A stretch of DNA of 64,000 nt from Phycisphaeraceae bacterium (GTDB lineage: Bacteria > Planctomycetota > Phycisphaerae > Phycisphaerales > SM1A02): contig JAHBWZ010000002.1 in the NCBI GenBank assembly GCA_019636755.1, forward strand, positions 522,099 through 586,098, given 5' to 3'. Every line of letters begins with the position of its first letter. Position 1 is the stretch's first letter. Made by a program: the position numbers and the translations under genes. The notes beneath the pieces were generated by a model that was not told the origin of the DNA, did not search any database, and saw only the letters and a list, made by a program, of their open reading frames with translations. Shown piece after piece: positions 25,875-33,457 of this stretch.

Positions 25875-27008
25875 ATGGCCGACGAAGCAGGAAGGCGCGC
25901 GGGAACGGATGAACGGATGGCATGCGCCCTGGCCTGCGCGGTGCTGCTCGCGGGTGCCGCCGCCGCGATCACCCATGCCGCGCCGGCCCCCCAGGCGCCG
26001 CGCCCGGGTGCGCAGGTCGAGGATCCGGCCGTCACGGCGCGGGAAGGCGGCGCCGAGAACAACCCCGCGTCCGATGAGATGACCGACGCGCTCATCCTCG
26101 GGATCGATCGCGGGCTGGAGTTCCTCGCCCTCCAGCAGAATGCCGACGGGTCGTTCGGTCGCGGCCTCTACGGCCGGCACGTCGGCATCTCCGCGCTCTG
26201 CGGTATCGCCTTCATGGCCGACGGCAACGTCCCGGGCCGGGGACGCTACGGGGAGCAGGTGGCGCGGACGCTGGAGTTCGTGCTGGCGAACCAGACGGAC
26301 GCCGGTCTCCTCTCCGCCGAGACCACGCACGGGCCGATGTACGGACACGGCTTCGCCGCGCTCTTCCTCGGCGAGGTCTACGGCATGACGCCGGGCGACC
26401 GGCGCATTCACGATGCGCTGGTGCGCGCGGTCGATCTCATCGTCGGCACGCAGAACGAGGAGGGCGGGTGGCGCTACAACCCGATCATCGCCGACGCGGA
26501 CATCTCGGTCACGATCACGCAGATCATGGCGCTGCGCTCGGCGCGGAATGCCGGGATCAAGGTGCCGGTCGAAACGATCGATCGCGCGGTCCGCTACGTC
26601 CGCGAGTGCCAGAATCCCGACGGCGGCTTCCGCTACATGCGCCAGCCGGGTTCGTCCGCCTGGCCGCGGACGGCGGCGGGCGTGGCCAGCCTGTACTACG
26701 CCGGCATCTATGACGACGACTCGATCCGTGCCGGGCTCGACTGGCTGATCGAGCGTGCCATGCCGGGCCGCAACTCGCAGAGTCCGACGCACTATTTCTA
26801 CGGCCAGTACTACGCCGTACAGGCGATGTATCTCGCCGGCGGCACCTACTGGTCGGCGTGGTGGCCGGCCATCCGGGACGAACTGCTCGCGCGGCAGTCC
26901 AGCAGCGGGTCATGGCACGATCACTACGCGTCCGGTGCGTACTCGACGGCGATGGGACTCATCGTGCTCCAGATGCCCAAGCGGTACCTGCCGATCTTCC
27001 AGAAGTGA
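25875..27008 (+). CDS. Secreted prenyltransferase/squalene-cyclase-fold protein
   Basis: A 377-residue protein with an N-terminal signal (ACALACAVLLAGAAAAITHAA). The rest is an alpha/alpha toroid built from repeats containing QNADGSFG, QNEEGGWRYN, QNPDGGFRYM and QSSSGSWHDHY, the QxxxGxW/F pattern of terpene cyclases and protein prenyltransferase beta subunits. The catalytic DxDD motif of squalene-hopene cyclase is not seen, so it is probably a binding or scaffold protein. It follows the previous gene by three bases and belongs to the same transcript. Confidence 0.8.
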   Translation: MADEAGRRAGTDERMACALACAVLLAGAAAAITHAAPAPQAPRPGAQVEDPAVTAREGGAENNPASDEMTDALILGIDRGLEFLALQQNADGSFGRGLYGRHVGISALCGIAFMADGNVPGRGRYGEQVARTLEFVLANQTDAGLLSAETTHGPMYGHGFAALFLGEVYGMTPGDRRIHDALVRAVDLIVGTQNEEGGWRYNPIIADADISVTITQIMALRSARNAGIKVPVETIDRAVRYVRECQNPDGGFRYMRQPGSSAWPRTAAGVASLYYAGIYDDDSIRAGLDWLIERAMPGRNSQSPTHYFYGQYYAVQAMYLAGGTYWSAWWPAIRDELLARQSSSGSWHDHYASGAYSTAMGLIVLQMPKRYLPIFQK

Positions 27009-27051
27009 ACGGACCCGCCACGCCGCGTCCCCCCGTCGGGGCGCTCCCCCC

Positions 27052-28212
27052 ATGCGCTCTCGACCATCCATCGCCGCCGTTCTCGTCTGCCTGGCCGCCG
27101 CGGCGGTGTCCGCGCCGGCGGCGGAGCGCTTCCTCGTCATCGACGTCACCGGCGCGTCACGCGTGGTGGACGGGCTGGTGATCGACTCGGAGCGGGTGTA
27201 CGCGCGTGATGAGCAGGGGGTGTTGCGCAGCCGGCCGATCACGGACGTCCTGGCGATCATGCGGACAGATCCTGGCACCCGCCTGACGTATCCCGGGCTG
27301 CTCATCACGGTCGACGGTCAGCGTCTGCCCGGACACCTCACGATGCGCACCGCCACGCGCCCGGATGCCTTCGTGTGGATGCATCCGTGGATGGGCCAGG
27401 TCGAGGCGACCCTGGAGCAGACCCGCGAGATCATGCTCGACGGGAGCACGCGCATCGCGGACGACCGGGCGCGGGTGAGCGACGTCGTCATCCTGCGGAA
27501 CGGGGATCGGATCGAGGGGCTCGTCACCGCGGTCGGTGATCCGTTCGAGATCGAGATCGACCACGGCACCACGGTGCGGACGATGCGCATCCCGCTGGAG
27601 CGCGTCGCCGCGGTCCGGCTGGTCACCCCCGACATCGCACCGAGCGGTGAGCGCCTCTGGTTCCGGGACGGCACCGTCGTCCAGGTCTCGGACCGCCGTG
27701 TCGGCGATGACGGGTATGTGCGCCTGCGCTCAGCGTGGCTGCGGGAGGATCGACCGATCCAGGTCAGTCTCGGTGAGATCGACGCGATCGAAATCGGGGC
27801 AGGCCTGATCACGCCGCTCGCCGGCCTGGCGCCGGTCGACGCGTCGTCGTCGTACCCGCGCTTCGAGATTCCACCGCCGCGCGTGGCGTCCGGCACGTCC
27901 GTGCTCGGCACGCACCCGGTGGAGATGCGCGGCCCGCTCGTGGTCCGGTACCGCCTGCCGGAGCGCTGCCAGCGCTTCGTCGCGACCGTCTCCATGCCGG
28001 AGCGGGCGCGGCAGTACGGCGACTGCGATCTCATCCTGCACAGCAACGGGACCGAGGTCTTCCGGCGGCGGTTCGGCGGTGACATGTGGACGGCACCGGT
28101 CGATGTGGCGCTCAGCGGTCGCGACTTCCAGGTCGAGATCACCCTGGGCGAACATGGACCGGTGCAGGACGTGCTTCTCTTCGAGCGCGCGATCTTCATC
28201 CGGACGCCGTGA
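27052..28212 (+). CDS. Secreted beta-rich protein with possible NPCBM-like C-terminus
   Basis: A 386-residue protein starting MRSRPSIAAVLVCLAAAAVS (signal peptide). Repeated short beta motifs such as LVIDSERVYARDEQG, VVILRNGDRIEGLVTAVGD and LWFRDGTVVQVSDRRV suggest tandem small barrels reading the pattern LxxGDxIxG. The last 110 residues (from GTSVLGTHPVEMRGP to DVLLFERAIFIRTP) look like a carbohydrate-binding-type sandwich such as NPCBM. This is a tentative fold call. It starts 43 bases after the cyclase-fold gene and ends the cluster. The next gene begins two bases later but is a housekeeping enzyme. Confidence 0.6.
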   Translation: MRSRPSIAAVLVCLAAAAVSAPAAERFLVIDVTGASRVVDGLVIDSERVYARDEQGVLRSRPITDVLAIMRTDPGTRLTYPGLLITVDGQRLPGHLTMRTATRPDAFVWMHPWMGQVEATLEQTREIMLDGSTRIADDRARVSDVVILRNGDRIEGLVTAVGDPFEIEIDHGTTVRTMRIPLERVAAVRLVTPDIAPSGERLWFRDGTVVQVSDRRVGDDGYVRLRSAWLREDRPIQVSLGEIDAIEIGAGLITPLAGLAPVDASSSYPRFEIPPPRVASGTSVLGTHPVEMRGPLVVRYRLPERCQRFVATVSMPERARQYGDCDLILHSNGTEVFRRRFGGDMWTAPVDVALSGRDFQVEITLGEHGPVQDVLLFERAIFIRTP

Positions 28213-28214
28213 CG

Positions 28215-28904
28215 ATGGCGGGTGTGCCCGGCGGCGATCCCGATGTGGTGGCGGAGACGGACGACTGGGTCGTGCTGACGAAGCCCGCGGGATGGCACAC
28301 CGTGGCGGGCACCGCAGCCACCGGGCCCTCGGTCGAGGCATGGCTGCGCGGCCCGGCGGGATTCGCGTGGGCACGCGATCTCGTCGAGGGCGGGCTGGTC
28401 CACCGGCTGGACTTCGACACGTCCGGGTGTCTCGTCGTGGCGAAGCGCGCGGCGGTGCAGGACGACCTGCGGGCGGCGTTCCGGTCGACGGGCCGCATCC
28501 GCAAGTGGTACCTCGCGCTGGTGTCGACCGCGCACGGCGCGATCGACGGACAGGGTCGCTTCGAACTCAGTTTCACCTCGCGCCATCGCGGGTCGCGGAA
28601 GATCACGGTGCGCCCGACGGGTGATCCGCGCACGCTCGGCCGCTGCACATGGATGGTGCGCCGGCGCGGCGCCTCGGTCGATCCCCCCGGTGACCTGCTG
28701 GAGATCGAACTGATCGGGCCGGGGCGACGCCACCAGGTCCGCGGCGGACTGGCGTTCCTGGGGTTCCCGCTGCTGGGCGATCTCCTGTACGGCGGACCCG
28801 CCCGGCCGGGCGGCGACGCGGGGGCCGCGCTGCATGCCCGCGCGGTGGAGATCGACGGCACCGTCGTCACCTGTCCGGCGCCGCCGTGGGCGCCGGACAG
28901 GTAA
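28215..28904 (+). CDS. RluA-family pseudouridine synthase
   Basis: A 229-residue cytoplasmic enzyme. The catalytic motif HRLDFDTSG gives the active-site aspartate D66. Other family landmarks are the entry WVVLTKPAGWHTV, KWYLALV and the closing RHQVRGGLAFLGFPLLGDLLYGG. It isomerises uridines in rRNA or tRNA. No S4 RNA-binding domain is present, as in the shorter members. The start lies two bases after the preceding stop. The last codons and the stop fall inside a strong hairpin. Confidence 0.88.
   Translation: MAGVPGGDPDVVAETDDWVVLTKPAGWHTVAGTAATGPSVEAWLRGPAGFAWARDLVEGGLVHRLDFDTSGCLVVAKRAAVQDDLRAAFRSTGRIRKWYLALVSTAHGAIDGQGRFELSFTSRHRGSRKITVRPTGDPRTLGRCTWMVRRRGASVDPPGDLLEIELIGPGRRHQVRGGLAFLGFPLLGDLLYGGPARPGGDAGAALHARAVEIDGTVVTCPAPPWAPDR
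28869..28902. terminator. Strong hairpin at the convergent gene boundary
   Basis: A perfect 14-bp inverted repeat (ACCTGTCCGGCGCC / GGCGCCGGACAGGT) with a 6-base loop covers the end of the pseudouridine synthase gene up to the first base of its stop codon. The opposing SPFH gene ends at 28919, so the hairpin can serve both strands. Confidence 0.7.
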
Positions 28905-28918
28905 CGGTCGGCGGCGTG

Positions 28919-29881
28919 TCATCGTCCTGCCGGACGGCGCGACGCGGGCGCGTCGCCCATCAGCGGCTCGCCCAGGTTCATGAACGGCAGCGGCATGGGG
29001 CTCTCCCCGTTGAGGAAGTACAGCTTCGCCGCCGGATCCTTCGAGATCGACTTGAGCGCCTCCAGCACCTGGATCTGGATGTACGCGGGATTGGACGCGA
29101 TGGCGCTGTTGATCCGTTCGATCTCGTACGCCTGTGCGTCGGCGAGGAGCTTGCGCTGCTCCGCCTCCTGCTCCGCAGCCTCCCGCTTCGCGCGCGCGGC
29201 GACCACGAGCTGCTCCTGCTCGGTGCGGTAGCGCTCCAGTTCCGCCTTCTGCCGCTCGGCCTGCTGCTCCGCCTGCTTCTTCTGCTCGATCTGCGAGACG
29301 AGGCTGGGCGGCAGCGTGATGTCGCGGATGAGGACGGCGTCGAGGATGATGCCCAGCGGGTCCAGGTACTCGCGGAGTTCGGTCGTGAGATCGGTCTGGA
29401 GGCGGAGCTGGGTCTCTTCCTGGAAGAAGTCCTCGGCCCGCCGGATGCGCTTGCCCTGTTCCCGGAGGACGCTGCGCAGCTTCGGGACCAGGTGGACCTC
29501 GATGGCGCGGTCGGCGCTGCCGGTCTCGGAAAGGAGCCGGTGCGCCATCTCACCGTTGATCTTGAACTGCGCGGAGACGTCGATCTTCGTCTGGAGCTGG
29601 TCCTGGCTGGGAACGTCCGCGGCCTCCTTGTGGGTGCGGTTGCGGATGTCGTAGGTGTGGAAGACGTAGAGCGGATTGACCGGGACGTGCAGCCCGGGCC
29701 CGAATGTCTTCGCGATCGGGCGACCGAAGAGCGTCGCCACCTTGACGTGTCCGGGCTCCACGCTCTCGAACAGTCGGGTGGCGACGGGGATCGCGATCAG
29801 CACGATGATCACGGCGACGATGACGCGGCCGGCCCCGGCGGGCAGGCCCTGCGGCTGCGGTCGGACAGCGCTTCGACTCAT
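28919..29881 (-). CDS. SPFH/Band-7 (prohibitin-like) membrane protein
   Basis: A 320-residue protein with one N-terminal membrane helix (AGRVIVAVIIVLIAIPVATRL). The SPFH domain (VEPGHVKVATLFGRPIAKTFGPGLH, then IRNRTHKEAADVPSQD) follows. A charged coiled coil lies at about residues 195-265 (QIEQKKQAEQQAERQKAELE). The order matches prohibitin/HflC-like proteins that form large membrane rings and hold proteases such as FtsH. The start has GGAGACTGATCC just upstream. It lies downstream of trpD on the same strand with a 127-base gap and may have its own promoter. Confidence 0.85.
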   Translation of the reverse strand: MSRSAVRPQPQGLPAGAGRVIVAVIIVLIAIPVATRLFESVEPGHVKVATLFGRPIAKTFGPGLHVPVNPLYVFHTYDIRNRTHKEAADVPSQDQLQTKIDVSAQFKINGEMAHRLLSETGSADRAIEVHLVPKLRSVLREQGKRIRRAEDFFQEETQLRLQTDLTTELREYLDPLGIILDAVLIRDITLPPSLVSQIEQKKQAEQQAERQKAELERYRTEQEQLVVAARAKREAAEQEAEQRKLLADAQAYEIERINSAIASNPAYIQIQVLEALKSISKDPAAKLYFLNGESPMPLPFMNLGEPLMGDAPASRRPAGR

Positions 29882-30008
29882 GGATCAGTCTCCGTACGGA
29901 CGTTGCGTGAGGGACCGGCGCCCGGTCACGGTGCGATGGTACGGAAAGCGGCGGTGTGTCTGTTGTCCCGTCCGGGCCGGGGTGCGGACAGATGACGTCT
30001 GCGCGGCG

Positions 30009-31166
30009 TCATCCGACGCTGTCGGCGCGCGCCGCGGGCTCGTTCGAGAGCCGCACCAGGTGCTCGAGCGTCCGGGCCGCCGCGCCGCGGTCGATCAGGT
30101 CGGCCGCGCGGACGAGCCCCTCGGACCACGATCCGGCCAGACCCGCCACCTGGAGTGTGGCCGCGGCGTTCAGCAGCACCATCCATCTCGGCGGGCCCTT
30201 CTCCGCGCCGGAGAGGACCGCCCGCACGATGGCGGCGGCGTGATCCAGGTCCCGGCCGACGAGCGCCTCCCGCGGGGCGGGCTCGATGCCGTAGTCCTGC
30301 GGATCCAGCAGTTCCTCGAAGACCAGCCCGTCGCGGATCACGGCGATCCGCGTCGGCGCGCTGATCGAGAACTCGTCCAGGCCGTCCTCGCTGTGCATCA
30401 CCATCGCGCGGATCGCGCCCAGGTTCGCAAGTGCCTCGGCGATCGGCCGCACGAAGCGACGCTCGTACACACCCATGACCTGGCGACGGGCGCCGGCGGG
30501 ATTCGTCAGCGGCCCGAGCAGGTTGAAGATCGTCGGAACCCCCAGCGCCAGGCGGACGGGCATCACGTGGCGTGTCGCGGGGTGATGGTGGATGGCAAAG
30601 CAGAAGCAGACGCCGGCCTCTTCCAGGCAGCGGCGCTGCACCGCCCGGCCGGCGTCCACGTTCACGCCGAGGCGGGCGAGGACTTCGGCCGAGCCCCGGC
30701 CCGTGCGCGAGCGGTTGCCGTGCTTGGCGACGCGCGCTCCGCCCGACGCGGCGACGATCGCCGCCGCGGTCGAGACGTTGAAGGTCTTGGGAGCCCCGCC
30801 GGTGCCCGCGGTGTCCACGAGGTCCGACTCCGCGACCTGCGTCGAGAGACGGTCGACGTTCGCGCGCATGACCCGGGCCGCGCCCTGGATCTCGTCGGCG
30901 GAGGGCGTCCGCGCCGCGAGCAGCGCAAGGAATGCGCCGATCTCGCCGTGGTGCACGTCGCCGGTCATCATCGCGGTGAAGGCGCGCTCCGTGTCCTGGG
31001 CCGACAGGTGCCGGCCGGTCAGCAGGATGCGCAGGAACGGCGTCAGATCCGGATCGACCGTCGCCTTCGGGAACTCCGGTGGCAGCGGGGATCCCTCGTG
31101 ACCCGGACCGCCGTTCGTGGCGGAACCGACAGTCGCGACGCGGGGCTCTGGTTCGGCGTGGGTCAT
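30009..31166 (-). CDS. trpD: Anthranilate phosphoribosyltransferase
   Basis: A 385-residue enzyme of tryptophan synthesis that joins anthranilate to PRPP. The family landmarks are all present: DTAGTGGAPKTFNVSTAAA (PRPP-binding GTGG and NVST), KHGNRS, LLGPLTNPAGA, and the magnesium-binding acidic stretch in MHSEDGLDEFS. Roughly 35 extra N-terminal residues (MTHAEPEPRVATVGSATNGG) are low in complexity, so the true start could be later. No other trp genes are adjacent. Confidence 0.92.
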   Translation of the reverse strand: MTHAEPEPRVATVGSATNGGPGHEGSPLPPEFPKATVDPDLTPFLRILLTGRHLSAQDTERAFTAMMTGDVHHGEIGAFLALLAARTPSADEIQGAARVMRANVDRLSTQVAESDLVDTAGTGGAPKTFNVSTAAAIVAASGGARVAKHGNRSRTGRGSAEVLARLGVNVDAGRAVQRRCLEEAGVCFCFAIHHHPATRHVMPVRLALGVPTIFNLLGPLTNPAGARRQVMGVYERRFVRPIAEALANLGAIRAMVMHSEDGLDEFSISAPTRIAVIRDGLVFEELLDPQDYGIEPAPREALVGRDLDHAAAIVRAVLSGAEKGPPRWMVLLNAAATLQVAGLAGSWSEGLVRAADLIDRGAAARTLEHLVRLSNEPAARADSVG

Positions 31167-31354
31167 CGAGGTGGGTCCGCGGTCCGGTGCACGGGCGCCG
31201 TGTGCGGTGGGGGCCTCGTGGGTCGCGCCCCGGGCGTCCAGTGCGAATCCGTCTCATCGGCCGAAACACCGCGCGGCTTCGACGAGGTCCGATCATTCGC
31301 GGTCGGGGCGGCGGCAGGCGCAGAGACAGCGCGTCCGTATCATGCCCGCCGCCC

Positions 31355-32386
31355 ATGCTGCTGCTGCTCGCGGAGTCCTACCTGCATCGGCTCGACCCGG
31401 TCGTCCTCCCGATCGCGGGCGACTTCAAGATCCGCTGGTACGGCCTGGCCTACCTGTTCGGGTTCGTGCTGGCGTGGCTCTTCTACCGCTGGATGGCGCG
31501 CCCGCGCCCGCCGGGCGAACCGCGCGGTCCGCTGCCGCCGGAGGCGGTCTCCGATTACCTCTTCTTCATCATCGTCGGCGTACTCGTGGGCGGCCGACTG
31601 GGGTACATCGTCTTCTACCGGCAGGAGATGCTCATCGGGTTCACGTCGGCGTTTCCATGGTGGGATGTCCTGGCGCTGCAGAAGGGCGGCATGGCGAGCC
31701 ATGGCGGGATCATCGGCTTCATCGTCGCCACGCTCCTGTACGCGAAGCGGCGCGGATACGCCGCGCTGCGCCTGCTCGATCTGGGCGCGTACGTCGCCGG
31801 GTTCGCGCTCGGCGTGGGCCGGATCGCGAACTTCGTCAACGCGGAACTGGGCGGCCGCGTGTGGCGCGGTACGGGTGAACCGCCGTCATGGACGATCAAG
31901 TACCCGCAGGAGATCCTGGAGCCGGGCTTTCCGCGGCGCGACGCGGTGGCCGACGCGCTCCACCCCGTCATCGGCGGCGGTGAGACGTTCTTCCCGCGCG
32001 TCGTGGAACTCGCCCGCTCGGGCGATCGCGCCGTCATCGAGGCGCTGACGCCGCTGCTCACGCCCTACTGGCCCAGCCAGATCATCCAGGCGATCACCGA
32101 CGGCGTGATCCTGATGCTGCTTCTCACCGTGATCTGGATCCGGCCGCGCCGCCCGGGCGTCATCGGCGCATGGTTCCTGATCGGCTATGGCGTGCTCCGC
32201 ATCCTGAGCGAAACCGTCCGTGAACCGGATACCGGCGTCGCGCTCATCCTGGGACTGACGCGCGGGCAACTGCTGAGCGTCGTGATGGTCCTCGCGGGCA
32301 TCGTGGCGCTGGCGGTCGTGGCACGCCGGCCCGTCCCGCCCGTGGCGGGGTGGTGCCGCGCGGAATCGACAGAGCGGGCGGCGTAG
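31355..32386 (+). CDS. lgt: Prolipoprotein diacylglyceryl transferase
   Basis: A 343-residue polytopic enzyme that attaches diacylglycerol to the lipobox cysteine of lipoproteins. The ATG at 31355 gives a short N-terminus leading into FKIRWYGLAYLFGFVLAWLF. Landmarks are GGRLGYIVFY, KGGMASHGG (conserved H), GRIANFVNAELGGR and WPSQIIQAITDG near the C-terminal helices. It is longer than the 260-300 residues common in other phyla because of an insertion between about residues 180 and 240. TATCAT at 31338-31343 lies so close to the start that the transcript may be leaderless. Confidence 0.93.
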   Translation: MLLLLAESYLHRLDPVVLPIAGDFKIRWYGLAYLFGFVLAWLFYRWMARPRPPGEPRGPLPPEAVSDYLFFIIVGVLVGGRLGYIVFYRQEMLIGFTSAFPWWDVLALQKGGMASHGGIIGFIVATLLYAKRRGYAALRLLDLGAYVAGFALGVGRIANFVNAELGGRVWRGTGEPPSWTIKYPQEILEPGFPRRDAVADALHPVIGGGETFFPRVVELARSGDRAVIEALTPLLTPYWPSQIIQAITDGVILMLLLTVIWIRPRRPGVIGAWFLIGYGVLRILSETVREPDTGVALILGLTRGQLLSVVMVLAGIVALAVVARRPVPPVAGWCRAESTERAA

Positions 32387-32608
32387 CGGGCACAGCGCGG
32401 GATGGCGCGCGTGGAAAGATCGGGTTGCGCGGACGACGGGTCGACACCCGACACGTCGCGGTGGATCCGAGTCGGTTCAGCACGAAGAGCGCGAAGGAGA
32501 AGCCAGGCATGCTGCTGATCGTGCGCCGTGATGGTGGCCGCAGTGTCTGTCCATGATCCCGGTTCGCGTTGCGCCTCCTTGATCCTGCTGGTTGTCCGTG
32601 CGGGTGCG

Positions 32609-32646
32609 CGCGCGCATGGGGGGCTGAGGCCCTCCCTGCAACCCCC
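32609..32646 (-). repeat. Degenerate palindromic repeat copy
   Basis: On the minus strand it reads GGGGGTTGCAGGGAGGGCCT, then CAGCCCCCCATGCGCGCG, which can be aligned along its length to the 34-base element at 37380. Confidence 0.45.
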
Positions 32647-32817
32647 TTGCGCGCAGGAGGGTGGTGGTGGTCAGCCGGCGCGCGAGTGGTGGTGCCTGCG
32701 CGCATGGGGTCTGTGGTCGCGCGCTGAGGACGTCTGGCGACGACGGCGCGTCCGTGGCGGAGCGTCCACGACCGATGCGTTGCGAGCCGAGGCGCGCCAG
32801 GGATCGTCCATCCGCGA

Positions 32818-32857
32818 GGGGGGTCGCAGGGGGCGCTTCAGCCCCTCCTGCGCTTGC
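32818..32857 (+). repeat. Degenerate palindromic repeat copy
   Basis: It reads GGGGGGTCGCAGGGGGCGCT, then TCAGCCCCTCCTGCGCTTGCG, alignable with the element at 37380 with several changes. Confidence 0.45.
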
Positions 32858-32929
32858 GCGTCCAGAAGGCGAGGGCGTGCACGCCGATGTCGGCCGCCGT
32901 CTTCTTCGCGGTCGAGCGACTGCTGCCCA

Positions 32930-33075
32930 CGCGCGCGACTGGCCGAAGACCTGGACGCGCGGAGCCGCAGCGTCCTGGAGCGCAGCGACACCCGCGGATG
33001 CGTGACGAAGGACGGTGCAGGCTGAAGGCGTGCCAGTGATGCGTGTCGTCGATCGTGGTGTCGATCATCGGATAT
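32930..33075 (+). repeat. Intergenic repeat, copy 1 of about 140 bp
   Basis: The stretch includes GGCCGAAG, CAGCGTCCTGGAGCGCAGCG, GGTGCAGGCTGAAGGC and GTCGATCGTGGTGTCG. All occur in the same order at 37084-37235 with about 80% identity by eye. It is non-coding in both places. Confidence 0.65.
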
Positions 33076-33202
33076 CGATGACGCGGACCTGCCAGGACGA
33101 CTCCCTACAGGGATGGTGGTTCGTGCGCGACGGTCGATCCGTGAGGCTCCTTGCTCACCGTCTGTGCACCGCCGTGTTCATGGACATGACCACTGCTTGT
33201 GC

Positions 33203-33230
33203 TTGACAGGGTCGGGTCACGTGGTACAGT
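33203..33230 (+). promoter_or_regulatory. Sigma70-type promoter of HAF-repeat gene 1
   Basis: TTGACA (33203-33208) and TACAGT (33225-33230) are separated by 16 bases. This is the best housekeeping promoter seen in the window. The expected start near 33237 gives a leader of about 220 bases before the ATG. Confidence 0.7.
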
Positions 33231-33338
33231 GCACACCGTCCGATCACCCCCACATCAATTCAGGGCGCGGTGGTCGGAGAGTCAGGGGTCCGGTGGACGG
33301 CTCCGGTCGAACCACTCCGGACGACATTCGAGGAAGGG

Positions 33339-33371
33339 ATGCGGGCCGGGCCCGCGTCCGGGATCGGGTAA
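33339..33371 (+). CDS. Putative 10-residue leader peptide
   Basis: ATG at 33339, preceded by GAGGAAGG, encodes MRAGPASGIG and a TAA stop inside the transcribed leader of the HAF-repeat gene. Four GGGCCC palindromes (33348, 33372, 33396, 33411) start within or shortly after it and could form alternative hairpins. The arrangement resembles a translation-controlled leader, but the short length makes chance possible. The second unit carries an identical copy at 38065-38097. Confidence 0.4.
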   Translation: MRAGPASGIG

Positions 33372-33430
33372 GGGCCCAGTTGTGAGATGACTCGAGGGCC
33401 CTGTCGTATTGGGCCCGGGGTACGCCGAAT

Positions 33431-33450
33431 CGGCCCACGGGGCCGGGGAG
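33431..33450 (+). promoter_or_regulatory. Hairpin touching the Shine-Dalgarno of HAF-repeat gene 1
   Basis: CGGCCC-ACG-GGGCCG (33431-33445) overlaps GGGGAG (33445-33450), which lies seven bases before the ATG at 33458. The spacing favours this ATG over the GTG at 33452. The hairpin could sequester the ribosome binding site. Confidence 0.45.
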
Positions 33451-33457
33451 CGTGGCA

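Larger units (their letters stand above)
32387..33136. other. Gene-free region with degenerate repeats
   Basis: No gene is supported here. The open frames present are Arg/Gly-rich artefacts of GC content. The region contains two degenerate copies of the palindromic repeat (about 32609-32646 on the minus strand and 32818-32857 on the plus strand). It also has one copy (about 32930-33075) of a longer intergenic repeat found again at 37084-37235. Confidence 0.55.

Noticed and set aside
25875..27008. Squalene-hopene cyclase or a catalytic terpene cyclase
   Set aside because: The repeat pattern fits the fold, but no DxDD catalytic motif is visible, and the protein has a Sec signal and about half the normal length.
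32528..33025. A 165-codon plus-strand frame in the spacer after lgt
   Set aside because: Composition is Arg/Ala/Gly with no ribosome binding site, and it runs through repeat sequences.
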